Assembly: GCF_016864575.1 (NCBI RefSeq) | Contig: NZ_CP044126.1 | Location: 1,501,501 to 1,565,500, forward strand | Reading direction: 5' to 3' | Length of the DNA stretch: 64,000 bases | Source of the DNA: Rhizobium sp. BG4 | GTDB lineage: Bacteria > Pseudomonadota > Alphaproteobacteria > Rhizobiales > Rhizobiaceae | Part shown: positions 9,019 to 16,445 of the stretch, piece after piece | How the letters are laid out: every line of letters begins with the position of its first letter | Position numbering within the stretch: position 1 is the first letter of the stretch | Made by a program: the position numbers and the translations under genes | Notes under the pieces: model-generated | Database searches by the model: none | What the model was told of the DNA's origin: nothing | What the model saw: the letters and a program-made list of their open reading frames with translations, nothing else

Positions 9019-9687
9019 GTGGTTGATATCCTCAAATATGCGCCGCTGCTTGCAGACGGTGCATTGGTAACGGTCAAGGTTTCGGTGACGAGTCTCGTCA
9101 TCGGAACCGGCCTGGGCGTCGCGGCGGCAATTGCGGCCGTGTCGAACAATATCTGGCTGAAGCGCCTCGTCGGTGCCTATGCCGGCATCGTCAGAAGCTT
9201 TCCGGAACTGCTGATCATCTTCGTGCTGTTCTACGGCGGCACGGTTGCGCTCAGCCGCCTCTTCGGCGGCCATGTCGAGATCAGTGCTTTCTGGGCCGGC
9301 TCTGCTGCGCTTTCCATTGTCTTCGGCGCCTATGCCTCGGAGATCTTCCGCGGCGCGATCTCATCCATTCCCCGCGGCCAGTTCGAAGCGGCACAGATCC
9401 TCGGGCTCAGCAAAACGCAACTCTGGAAAAGCATCCTGTTGCCGCAGGTCGCCTATCGCGCCTTGCCCGGTATTGGAAACCAGTGGCTGATCCTTCTGAA
9501 GGACAGCTCTCTCGTCTCCATCGTCGGCATCGAGGACGTGATGCGCAGTGCGGCAGTGGCGGGCAACGCGACGCGCAGCCCGTTGACCTTCTATCTGGTC
9601 GCCGCCGCCATCTATCTCGTGATCACCGCGATATCGGTGCTGTCGATCGCCCTTCTCGAGCGATCCGTCAAAGCACGCTTCGTCTAG
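9019..9687 (+). CDS. Amino acid ABC transporter permease (HisQ-like)
   Basis: Inner-membrane permease of 222 residues with about five membrane helices. It carries the ATPase-coupling EAA loop of the polar amino acid class (GQFEAAQILGLSKTQLWKSI near residues 120-140). Translation starts at GTG 9019, eleven bases after the binding-protein stop; no strong Shine-Dalgarno is visible, so coupling to the upstream gene is likely. It pairs with the next gene to form the heterodimeric channel. Confidence 0.92.
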   Translation: MVDILKYAPLLADGALVTVKVSVTSLVIGTGLGVAAAIAAVSNNIWLKRLVGAYAGIVRSFPELLIIFVLFYGGTVALSRLFGGHVEISAFWAGSAALSIVFGAYASEIFRGAISSIPRGQFEAAQILGLSKTQLWKSILLPQVAYRALPGIGNQWLILLKDSSLVSIVGIEDVMRSAAVAGNATRSPLTFYLVAAAIYLVITAISVLSIALLERSVKARFV

Positions 9688-9696
9688 GGGATGCAG

Positions 9697-10398
9697 ATGA
9701 ATTTCGACATTTTCGCTTCCACATTCATGCCGCTCCTGGCAGCCTTCGGAACGACGATCGCGCTGACGATTTTCGGCTTCGCGTTCGGCCAGATCCTCGG
9801 ATTGCCTGTCGGCATCGCACTCAGCTCAAATTCGACCACCGCCAAGACGCTGGCCCGCATCTACACGTTCGTCTGGCGCGGCACTCCGCTGCTGGTGCAG
9901 CTGCTGATCATCTACTACGGCCTTCCAAGGCTGACCTTCCTCAAGGGGACTGTCATATGGCCGTTCCTGATCGCTCCGCTGGTCTGTGCGACGATCGGCA
10001 TCGCGCTGAATTCCGCGGCCTATACCGGCGCCCTCGTCGGTGGTGGCATCCAGCGCGTTGCGGCGGGACAACGCGAGGCCGCGCAGACGCTCGGTTTCAG
10101 CAAATGGCAGACGCTGCGTTACATCATTCTGCCGCAGGCCTACCGCTCCATCTTTCCGGCGATCGGCAACGAATTCATCCTCGTCATGAAGGCCAGCACG
10201 CTCGCCAGCGCGATCGCGGTGATGGATGTCACGGGCGCCGCCCGCTCGATCGTCGCGCAGACCTACGCGCCTTTCCAGGTCTTTGCCGTCGCCGGCCTTC
10301 TCTATTTCGTGTTCGGCTCGATTGCCGGACAGGTTTTCCGTTTCCTCGAAGCGCGCAGGCTCGGTCCCATCGGCCCCGGTGCGGCAAGCGCTTCATAA
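9697..10398 (+). CDS. Amino acid ABC transporter permease (HisM-like)
   Basis: Second permease of the importer, 233 residues. The N-terminal half carries the SNSTTAKTLARIYTFVWRGT segment of this class, and the EAA loop reads GQREAAQTLGFSKWQTLRYI. I prefer ATG 9697 over ATG 9691: AGGGG ends at 9690, which is immediately adjacent to the first ATG but six bases from the second. The gene follows the first permease by nine bases. Confidence 0.92.
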   Translation: MNFDIFASTFMPLLAAFGTTIALTIFGFAFGQILGLPVGIALSSNSTTAKTLARIYTFVWRGTPLLVQLLIIYYGLPRLTFLKGTVIWPFLIAPLVCATIGIALNSAAYTGALVGGGIQRVAAGQREAAQTLGFSKWQTLRYIILPQAYRSIFPAIGNEFILVMKASTLASAIAVMDVTGAARSIVAQTYAPFQVFAVAGLLYFVFGSIAGQVFRFLEARRLGPIGPGAASAS

Positions 10399-10422
10399 TA
10401 AGCCCTATTGGGAGGCAAGATC

Positions 10423-11304
10423 ATGAGCCCTGCTGCTCGGCAAGCAACCGATGCGCCCGTCGTCACCGTGCGCGACGTCAACAAGAAGTTCGGCACGTTC
10501 GATGCACTGTCCGATATCAATGTCGAGCTTGGCAAGGGCGAAAAGCTCGTCATCTGCGGGCCTTCTGGATCGGGCAAGTCGACCTTGATCCGCTGCATCG
10601 CCGGACTTGAGAAGCGGGTCTCGGGCGAGATTTCGATCGCTGGGCGCCGGTTGGACAGCGACTGTGCGAATGCCAGCGTTCTGGCCGGCGTGATCGGAAT
10701 GGTCTTCCAGCAGTTCAACCTGTTTCCGCACCTGACCGTTCTCGAAAACCTGACGCTGGCACCGCGCAAGGTTCTGAAGACCAGCAAGACCGAGGCCGAT
10801 GCATTGGCCCGCAAGATGCTCGAGCGCGTGCATCTTTCCGCTCATGGCGGCAAATATCCGGGGCAGCTTTCCGGCGGGCAGCAACAGCGCGTGGCGATCG
10901 CCCGCGCGCTTTGCATGAAGCCCCAGGTTCTGCTCTTCGACGAACCGACGTCGGCACTCGATCCGGAAATGGTTCACGAGGTTCTCGACGTCATGGCGTC
11001 GCTGGCGTCGGAGGGAATGACGATGATCGTGGTGACCCACGAAATGAGCTTCGCACGAAGCTTTGCCGATCGCGTCCTCTTCCTGGAAAGCGGCAAGATC
11101 GTCGAGGCGGCGTCTGCCGCCACCTTCTTCAACGCCCCGAGCCATGAGCGCTCGAAAGCCTTCCTGCGCAAGTCCTTCCCGGGATGGTTCATCAATGACC
11201 GGCATCGGTTCCAACGCGAATTCCGCGCCGCGGGCGAGCGTGCTTCTGGTCGGCTGCGGCAACATGGGCTTCGCCTTTCTGAAGCGATGGCTCGATCGCC
11301 GTGA
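10423..11304 (+). CDS. Amino acid ABC transporter ATP-binding protein (HisP/GlnQ-like) with extended tail
   Basis: ATPase of the importer: Walker A GPSGSGKST, Q-loop VFQQFNLFPH, signature LSGGQQQR, Walker B LLFDEPTSALDPEM and H-loop VVTHEM. GGAGG at 10411-10415 sets the ATG at 10423. At 293 residues it is about 40 longer than relatives, which normally stop close to the segment FLRKSF. Here the frame runs on and overlaps the start of proC by 110 bases in another frame. The Arg-rich, low-conservation tail looks like read-through into proC sequence, so either an ancestral stop was lost or a small sequence error exists here. The core enzyme is intact. Confidence 0.92.
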   Translation: MSPAARQATDAPVVTVRDVNKKFGTFDALSDINVELGKGEKLVICGPSGSGKSTLIRCIAGLEKRVSGEISIAGRRLDSDCANASVLAGVIGMVFQQFNLFPHLTVLENLTLAPRKVLKTSKTEADALARKMLERVHLSAHGGKYPGQLSGGQQQRVAIARALCMKPQVLLFDEPTSALDPEMVHEVLDVMASLASEGMTMIVVTHEMSFARSFADRVLFLESGKIVEAASAATFFNAPSHERSKAFLRKSFPGWFINDRHRFQREFRAAGERASGRLRQHGLRLSEAMARSP

Positions 11305-12052
11305 TGCTACGGGCAATGACTATCACGTCGTCGAGCCCAACGCGGATCTCGCTGAGCGCGCCAAACAGGCCGGAGCGACGGTTTATGCCGGGGCGTCGGA
11401 GCTGCCGGAGGGTTTCGACCCCATCGCGGTCTTCTTCGCCGTGAAGCCGGATATGCTGGCCGCCGTAGCGCCGCCTTACAGCGTGATGCGGTCTGCCGTC
11501 TTCGTCAGCTTTGCAGCCGGCGTCCCCGCCGCTTTCTTCGAGGAATGCCTCGGGCCTCGGCCGATCGTCCGCGCCATGCCGAATATTCCTGTTGTTGCCG
11601 GATGCGGGACGACGGTGTCGTTCTCGAACTCATTCGTCACGCCCGGGCAGAAGGCTTTGGTGCAGGACCTGCTGGCGCTCGGCGGTTTTTCGCATGCGGT
11701 CGACCGCGAAGAGTTGATCGACGTGGCAACGGCGGTCTCCGGATCCGGCCCTGCCTACATCTTCCTTATCGTCGATCTCATCGCCGAAGTTGCGATGCAG
11801 CTCGGGCTCTCCGAAGAGCTTGCCTTCGCGATGACGAAGGAGATGGTCGTCGGTGCCGGGGAACTCGCGCTGAAGGAGCCCGGCAGTCTTGCAGGGCTGC
11901 GCAAGCAGGTGACGAGCCGCGGCGGGACGACCGAAGCCGCGCTCGCCGTGCTCAACGGCGGCAACCGGCTTGCCGATGTCCTGCGCGAAGCGGTGACTGC
12001 CGCCCACGCGCGCGCCCTGGAATTGCGACCGGCATCGGCCGCTTCTTCGTGA
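11195..12052 (+). CDS. proC: Pyrroline-5-carboxylate reductase
   Basis: Reduces P5C to proline with NAD(P)H. At 285 residues it shows the Rossmann motif VLLVGCGNMG, the AMPNIPVVAGCG segment and the family signature region (VSGSGPAYIFLI followed by LRKQVTSRGGTTEAAL). The start is probably ATG 11195, which lies inside the preceding ATPase gene; a later GTG within the Rossmann strand would be too short. A dedicated proC in an arginase/amino acid importer operon suggests channelling of ornithine-derived P5C to proline, which putA nearby could reoxidise to glutamate. No ornithine aminotransferase or cyclodeaminase is in the window. Confidence 0.93.
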   Translation: MTGIGSNANSAPRASVLLVGCGNMGFAFLKRWLDRRDATGNDYHVVEPNADLAERAKQAGATVYAGASELPEGFDPIAVFFAVKPDMLAAVAPPYSVMRSAVFVSFAAGVPAAFFEECLGPRPIVRAMPNIPVVAGCGTTVSFSNSFVTPGQKALVQDLLALGGFSHAVDREELIDVATAVSGSGPAYIFLIVDLIAEVAMQLGLSEELAFAMTKEMVVGAGELALKEPGSLAGLRKQVTSRGGTTEAALAVLNGGNRLADVLREAVTAAHARALELRPASAASS

Positions 12053-12061
12053 GGCGGTCCA

Positions 12062-12096
12062 CCCTGCTGGCGATTGCTGGGGAATCGCCAGCAGGG
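12062..12096 (+). terminator. 14-bp hairpin after proC
   Basis: A perfect 14-base inverted repeat (12062-12075 and 12083-12096; CCCTGCTGGCGATT and its complement) with a seven-base loop begins ten bases after the proC stop. There is no T-run, so it may terminate with Rho or stabilise the transcript 3' end. The strength of the stem and its position mark the end of the arginase-proC operon. Confidence 0.65.
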
Positions 12097-12174
12097 AATG
12101 CCGGTTTGGGCTGATTAAGGCGGGAGGCGAAGTGGTCTACCAGTGGGGTCATTCAGCCCCTGAGGACACAACCC

Positions 12175-13014
12175 ATGAAAACCTGGTTCATCACCGGAGC
12201 ATCGCGCGGCTTCGGATCGCTCTTCGTCAAGGAAGCGATTGAGCGCGGAGACAATGTCGTCGCCACGGCGCGCGATCCGAAGGCCATTCTCGATCGGTTC
12301 GGCGAGCGCCCGAACCTCCTGGCCGTCAAGCTCGACGTCACCGACGAAGAGCAGGCGAAGGACGCGGTCGCGCAGGCCGTTTCGCGGTTCGGCCGTATCG
12401 ACGTGGTGGTCAACAATGCCGGCTTCGGCGTGATCGGCGCCATCGAGGAAATCTCCGGCAAGGAGGTCGAGGCCGTCTATCGCACCAATGTCTTCGGCCT
12501 GCTGGCCGTCACGCGTGCGGTTCTGCCGCAGCTGCGCCGCCAGCGCGCCGGCCATATCCTGAACGTGTCGTCGATCGGTGGATATCGCAGCTGGGCGGCC
12601 TGGGGCGTCTATGCTTCGACCAAGTTTGCAGTCGAGGCGATCAGCGAGGCGCTGGCGATGGAACTCAAGCCGCTCGGTATCAACGTCACGATCGTCGAGC
12701 CCGGCTATTTCCGCACCGACTTCCTCGACGCGCAGTCGCTGACGACAACCGAAAGCACGATTGCAGATTATGCCGAAACCGTCGGCGAAATCCGCAAGCT
12801 CGCGGTCTCGCTGAACCACAACCAGCCGGGAAATCCGGCGCTGCTGGCCAAGGCGCTGCTGACGATTGTCGATGCCCCGAACCCGCCGCTGCGCATTCCC
12901 TTCGGTTCCGATACCGTTGCGGCGATCGAAGCGAAGCATCAGCAGGTGAGCGCCGAGCTCGAGAGCTGGCGGGCGCTATCGGTTTCCACGGATTTCGCCG
13001 CCTCGCAATCGTAG
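12175..13014 (+). CDS. Short-chain dehydrogenase/reductase
   Basis: A classical SDR of 279 residues. The cofactor motif TGASRGFG is at residues 8-15, the structural NNAG near 81, and the catalytic triad Ser (LNVSSIGGY) with YASTK near 140-160. An Arg within TARDP at the end of the second strand fits NADP(H) preference. Substrate unknown. The gene stands alone, with GAGGAC upstream of the ATG, and is convergent with a LysR gene 13 bases away. Confidence 0.92.
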   Translation: MKTWFITGASRGFGSLFVKEAIERGDNVVATARDPKAILDRFGERPNLLAVKLDVTDEEQAKDAVAQAVSRFGRIDVVVNNAGFGVIGAIEEISGKEVEAVYRTNVFGLLAVTRAVLPQLRRQRAGHILNVSSIGGYRSWAAWGVYASTKFAVEAISEALAMELKPLGINVTIVEPGYFRTDFLDAQSLTTTESTIADYAETVGEIRKLAVSLNHNQPGNPALLAKALLTIVDAPNPPLRIPFGSDTVAAIEAKHQQVSAELESWRALSVSTDFAASQS

Positions 13015-13027
13015 CGCCGGCGCTGCC

Positions 13028-13942
13028 TCAGGCATGCCTCGATCTGCGCTGGACTTCCTTGATGAGGTCGACGAAGGCGCGCAGGCCGGGCGGAACCAGG
13101 CGATGGCTTGGATAATAGAGGCACTGCCCGGCAAAGGGCGGTGTCCAATCCGTGAGCACGGCGACGAGTTCGCCCTTTGCCAGGGCTTCCCGGGCGATGT
13201 CGGCCGAGACATAGGCGATGCCGACGCCCTGGATCGCTGCGCGCACCATCAATCCCATATGGTCGATGGTCACCGGCCCCGGCACATCGATCTTCAGCGA
13301 ATGCTCATGCCGCTCGAATTCCCAGCGGTACATCTTGCCGCTCGGAAGGCGAAAGCGCACGCAGCGATGATTGTGCAGGTCGTCGGGGGTGCGGGGCACG
13401 CCGAATGTCTCGAGATAGGCCGGAGACGCCACCACGAGGAACTGCCCTTCGGTACCGAAGGGCACCGCGATCATGTCCTGCGGCACCGCTTCGGCAAGCC
13501 GGACCCCGGCATCGAAACCATCCGCCACGATATCCACCAGCTTGCCTTCGGTGACGAGGTCCAGATGCACGTCCGGATAACGCTCGACGAATGCCGGAAC
13601 GATCTCCTGCATCATCATCTGCGTCGCCGATTCCGACGCGTTGATCCGCAGGTTTCCCGAGGGGCGCGAGCTGAACGTATCAACATCGGCGAGTGCGGCA
13701 TCGAGTTCGCTGAGGATCGGCATGAGGCTGCGGAACAATCTGGTTCCCGCCTGGGTCGGCGCGACGCTGCGCGTCGTGCGGTTAAACAGGCGCACTGCCA
13801 GCCGCTCCTCCAGTCCGCGCATCATGTGGCTGAGGGTCGATGGCGACATGGCGAGCTCGTCGGCCGCGGCGCGAAAGCTCGCATGACGAACGATCGTCGT
13901 GAATGCCGTGAGTTCGGTGAGGGTCGCTCGCTTGCTATTCAT
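13028..13942 (-). CDS. LysR-family transcriptional regulator
   Basis: A 304-residue LysR protein with N-terminal winged HTH (residues about 5-65, FRAAADELAMSPSTLSHMM) and C-terminal effector domain. It belongs to the large CrgA/DmlR-like subgroup (FNRTTRSVAPTQAG). The ATG at 13942 is chosen over a start seven codons upstream by family length, although no strong ribosome binding site is visible. It is divergent from the SnoaL-like exported protein (145 bases between starts) and convergent with the SDR, so either could be its target; LysR proteins most often act on the divergent gene. Confidence 0.9.
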   Translation of the reverse strand: MNSKRATLTELTAFTTIVRHASFRAAADELAMSPSTLSHMMRGLEERLAVRLFNRTTRSVAPTQAGTRLFRSLMPILSELDAALADVDTFSSRPSGNLRINASESATQMMMQEIVPAFVERYPDVHLDLVTEGKLVDIVADGFDAGVRLAEAVPQDMIAVPFGTEGQFLVVASPAYLETFGVPRTPDDLHNHRCVRFRLPSGKMYRWEFERHEHSLKIDVPGPVTIDHMGLMVRAAIQGVGIAYVSADIAREALAKGELVAVLTDWTPPFAGQCLYYPSHRLVPPGLRAFVDLIKEVQRRSRHA

Positions 13943-14087
13943 GGGAAAAAGCCAGTATCCCATGCAGATATTGCTGCATAGACCCAGTAATCACCCCTCA
14001 CTAAATTTCCTTTCACAGCAATGCGGATCCCACGGCAGCGGTGCCGCGCATTGCATCGACGGGATCTTCAACAACGGGGTATCGCAT

Positions 14088-14633
14088 ATGTCGAACTACT
14101 TCGCTCGAACCATCGCTGCCAGCGCGCTGGTGGCACTGATGGGGCTCGCTCCGGCAGCCGCTACCGAACCGGCAAAGACTTCAGCGGTGCAGACAAGGAA
14201 CCTGGACATGGAAACGAAGAACAAGGCAGCGGTCGAAGCCGTCCTCACGGCCTGGAAGAACGGCGATGGCGGCGCCCTGCAGCCGCTGCTGTCCGACGAC
14301 ATCGAATGGACGATAACGGGCAACTCGGCGGCCTCAGGCACCACGAAGGGCCGGGCCGAGCTGATGCAGAAGGTGCTTGGCCCCTTCGGCGCCCGCTTCA
14401 ACAAATCGAGCGACCGCTTCCGGCCAACCAAGATCTACGGCGTCTATGCCGACGGCGACATGGTCACCGCCTATTTCGACGGCGCCGGCACGGCCAATAA
14501 CGGCTTCTCCTACGAGAACAGCTATGTCTGGCTGCTGACCCTGAAGGACGGCAAGGTGGTGAAGGCAACGGCATTCTTCGACAGCATCGCTTTCAACGAG
14601 CTCTGGGACAAGGTCGAGCCGGCGCAGAACTGA
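14088..14633 (+). CDS. Exported SnoaL/ketosteroid-isomerase-like protein
   Basis: A 181-residue protein: a signal peptide (about residues 1-25, ending LAPAAATE) followed by a SnoaL/NTF2-like fold (VEAVLTAWKNGDGGALQPLL, DIEWTI, then a conserved VYADGDMVTAYFDGAG strand pair). Such domains act as small isomerases or hydrolases or bind small hydrophobic molecules; the substrate here is unknown. I placed the start at 14088 because the signal peptide begins there; upstream in-frame codons overlap the divergent LysR gene. Confidence 0.85.
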   Translation: MSNYFARTIAASALVALMGLAPAAATEPAKTSAVQTRNLDMETKNKAAVEAVLTAWKNGDGGALQPLLSDDIEWTITGNSAASGTTKGRAELMQKVLGPFGARFNKSSDRFRPTKIYGVYADGDMVTAYFDGAGTANNGFSYENSYVWLLTLKDGKVVKATAFFDSIAFNELWDKVEPAQN

Positions 14634-14731
14634 GGCATGTCTCTGGTGACCTCGGCTGCGGATTGCGGCCGGGTTTCGCTGGCGACGACTATCTGGTCCT
14701 TATCCGCCGTTTGGACAAGGCTTAGCATCGT

Positions 14732-15649
14732 TCAAAGCAGGATCGAGTTTACCGGCTTCGGCAGTTCTGGCAGGTCCTTTTCGCCGAGTGCTTCGCGCAG
14801 CGAAAGCTCGATGGCCTTGGCGATTGCGGCGATCGGCAGGTCGTTCGGCAGGGTGCCGAAGGGCTCTTCGAGCTCTTCGCTCAGCGCATCCAAGCCAAAG
14901 AACGTGTAGGCGACGACGCCGGCGGCGAGGGGTGTGACGTAGCCGAGCACGTCGGCGAAGCCGAAGGGCAGCATGAAGCAGAAGAGATAGGCTGTGCGGT
15001 GGAGCAGCAGCATGTAGCCGAACGGCACCGGCGTATTGCGCAGCCGCTCGCAGGCGGTCAGCACGCCGTTCATTTCGCTGACGGTGCGGTCGAGCAGCGT
15101 GAATTCGATATCGCTGATCCGCCCGGCATGGCGCTCGGCGGCGAGCAGGCCGCCCATCAGTCGCAGCAGATAATCCGGCTTATTCCGCTGCTTGCGAAGT
15201 TCGGCGGCCTCTTCCGCAGTCAGCCGTGTCGAGCCGGCCGGCTCCGCGCTGGTACGCAGGTGGCGCACGAGCTCTGCGGCGAATTCGATATTCAGATTGA
15301 GAAGATGCTGGCGCAGCTTGCTGCCGGTCTTGCTTCCTGAGAGCAGCAGGCTCTGTCTCGCGAAGTCGCGGCTGACGGCAAGGAGGTGGCCCCAGAGCTT
15401 GCGGGCCTCCCACCAGCGGTCGTAGCAGGCGCTGTTGCGAAAGCCGAGAAACACCGACAGCGAAATGCCGATCAGCGCGAAGGGGGCGCCGATCACCGAT
15501 GGAATGATGCCCGGGTCGTTGTTGTGCCCCCAGACGATCACCGCCGACAGCAGCATGACCGCCAGGACCTGCGGATAGATGCGCTCGATCACCGATCCCC
15601 GGAAGATGAAGAACAGGACGAGGAAACTTGGCTTGTCACGAACAATCAT
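14732..15649 (-). CDS. Bestrophin-family (UPF0187) membrane channel protein
   Basis: Inner-membrane protein of 305 residues with the bacterial bestrophin signature: MIVRDKPSFLVLFF at the N-terminus, LGFRNSACYDRWWEARKLWG after the second membrane helix, and GLDALSEELEEPFGT near the C-terminus. Bacterial bestrophins are pentameric ion channels. The start at 15649 matches the conserved family N-terminus; in-frame codons further upstream encode a non-conserved, Arg/Pro-rich stretch. It is a single gene, divergent from the msrB operon. Confidence 0.9.
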   Translation of the reverse strand: MIVRDKPSFLVLFFIFRGSVIERIYPQVLAVMLLSAVIVWGHNNDPGIIPSVIGAPFALIGISLSVFLGFRNSACYDRWWEARKLWGHLLAVSRDFARQSLLLSGSKTGSKLRQHLLNLNIEFAAELVRHLRTSAEPAGSTRLTAEEAAELRKQRNKPDYLLRLMGGLLAAERHAGRISDIEFTLLDRTVSEMNGVLTACERLRNTPVPFGYMLLLHRTAYLFCFMLPFGFADVLGYVTPLAAGVVAYTFFGLDALSEELEEPFGTLPNDLPIAAIAKAIELSLREALGEKDLPELPKPVNSILL

Positions 15650-15938
15650 CGGCGGATCGGGTCCAACGCGGGGTCTGGTGATTTCCCCTACGACGCGGTT
15701 TTCCGTCTCGCAAGGGACAAAAGGGCGCGGCCGGGCGACTGCTCGCGCTTCGAAAAACATGCGCAGGCGCCGTTGGTTCACATTTTGGTGTGATCACCGC
15801 GACGTGTGTAACAAACGGCAGGCTTCTCACGTAGATGCAGGCAGCGCTATATTCAGGAAAATATAGCGTAATGGAATGAGAACGCCCTCCAGCGTGTCTT
15901 ATGTCTCGTTTGGTAGACCAGGTGAGGAGACTGAAACC

Positions 15939-16427
15939 ATGGTCAGAAGACGTCATGTCCTTTTTGGCGCCGGGCTTGGCGCCCTTGCGCTCCGCTTCGG
16001 CTTTTCGGCCCGGCCGGCCGAAGCCGCCCAAGATTTTCCGCTGACCCATACGGATGCGGAGTGGCAGAAGCTGCTCACTGCCGACCAGTATCAGGTCCTC
16101 CGCAAGGAGGGGACGGAATATCCGTTCACCAGCCCGCTTCTCAACGAGCATGGGAAAGGCAAGTTTGCCTGCGCCGGCTGTGATCAGGATGCGTTCTCGT
16201 CGGATACGAAATTCGAGAGCGGAACCGGCTGGCCGAGCTTCTGGGCGCCGCTCGACGGCGCGGTCGGTACGACGAGAGACAGCTCGATGGGCATGGTCCG
16301 CACCGAGGTTCATTGCAGCCGCTGCGGCGGCCATCTCGGCCATGTCTTCGAAGATGGACCGAAGCCGACCGGGCTGCGCTACTGCATGAACGGCGTTGCC
16401 ATGACATTCCATAGGGCTTCGGCCTGA
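15939..16427 (+). CDS. msrB: Peptide-methionine (R)-S-oxide reductase, Tat-exported
   Basis: Reduces methionine-R-sulfoxide in proteins. The first 29 residues form a twin-arginine-type signal (MVRRRHVLFGAG, ending AEA), so this MsrB works in the periplasm. The mature domain (about 130 residues) has both zinc CxxC pairs (CAGC and CSRC) and the catalytic Cys in LRYCMNG. The start at 15939 fits the signal peptide and the GGAG upstream; a codon 21 residues earlier is in frame but less likely. It is followed 18 bases later by a DipZ-like gene, a natural periplasmic source of electrons. Confidence 0.92.
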   Translation: MVRRRHVLFGAGLGALALRFGFSARPAEAAQDFPLTHTDAEWQKLLTADQYQVLRKEGTEYPFTSPLLNEHGKGKFACAGCDQDAFSSDTKFESGTGWPSFWAPLDGAVGTTRDSSMGMVRTEVHCSRCGGHLGHVFEDGPKPTGLRYCMNGVAMTFHRASA

Positions 16428-16445
16428 TCGACCAGAGACAGTTCC

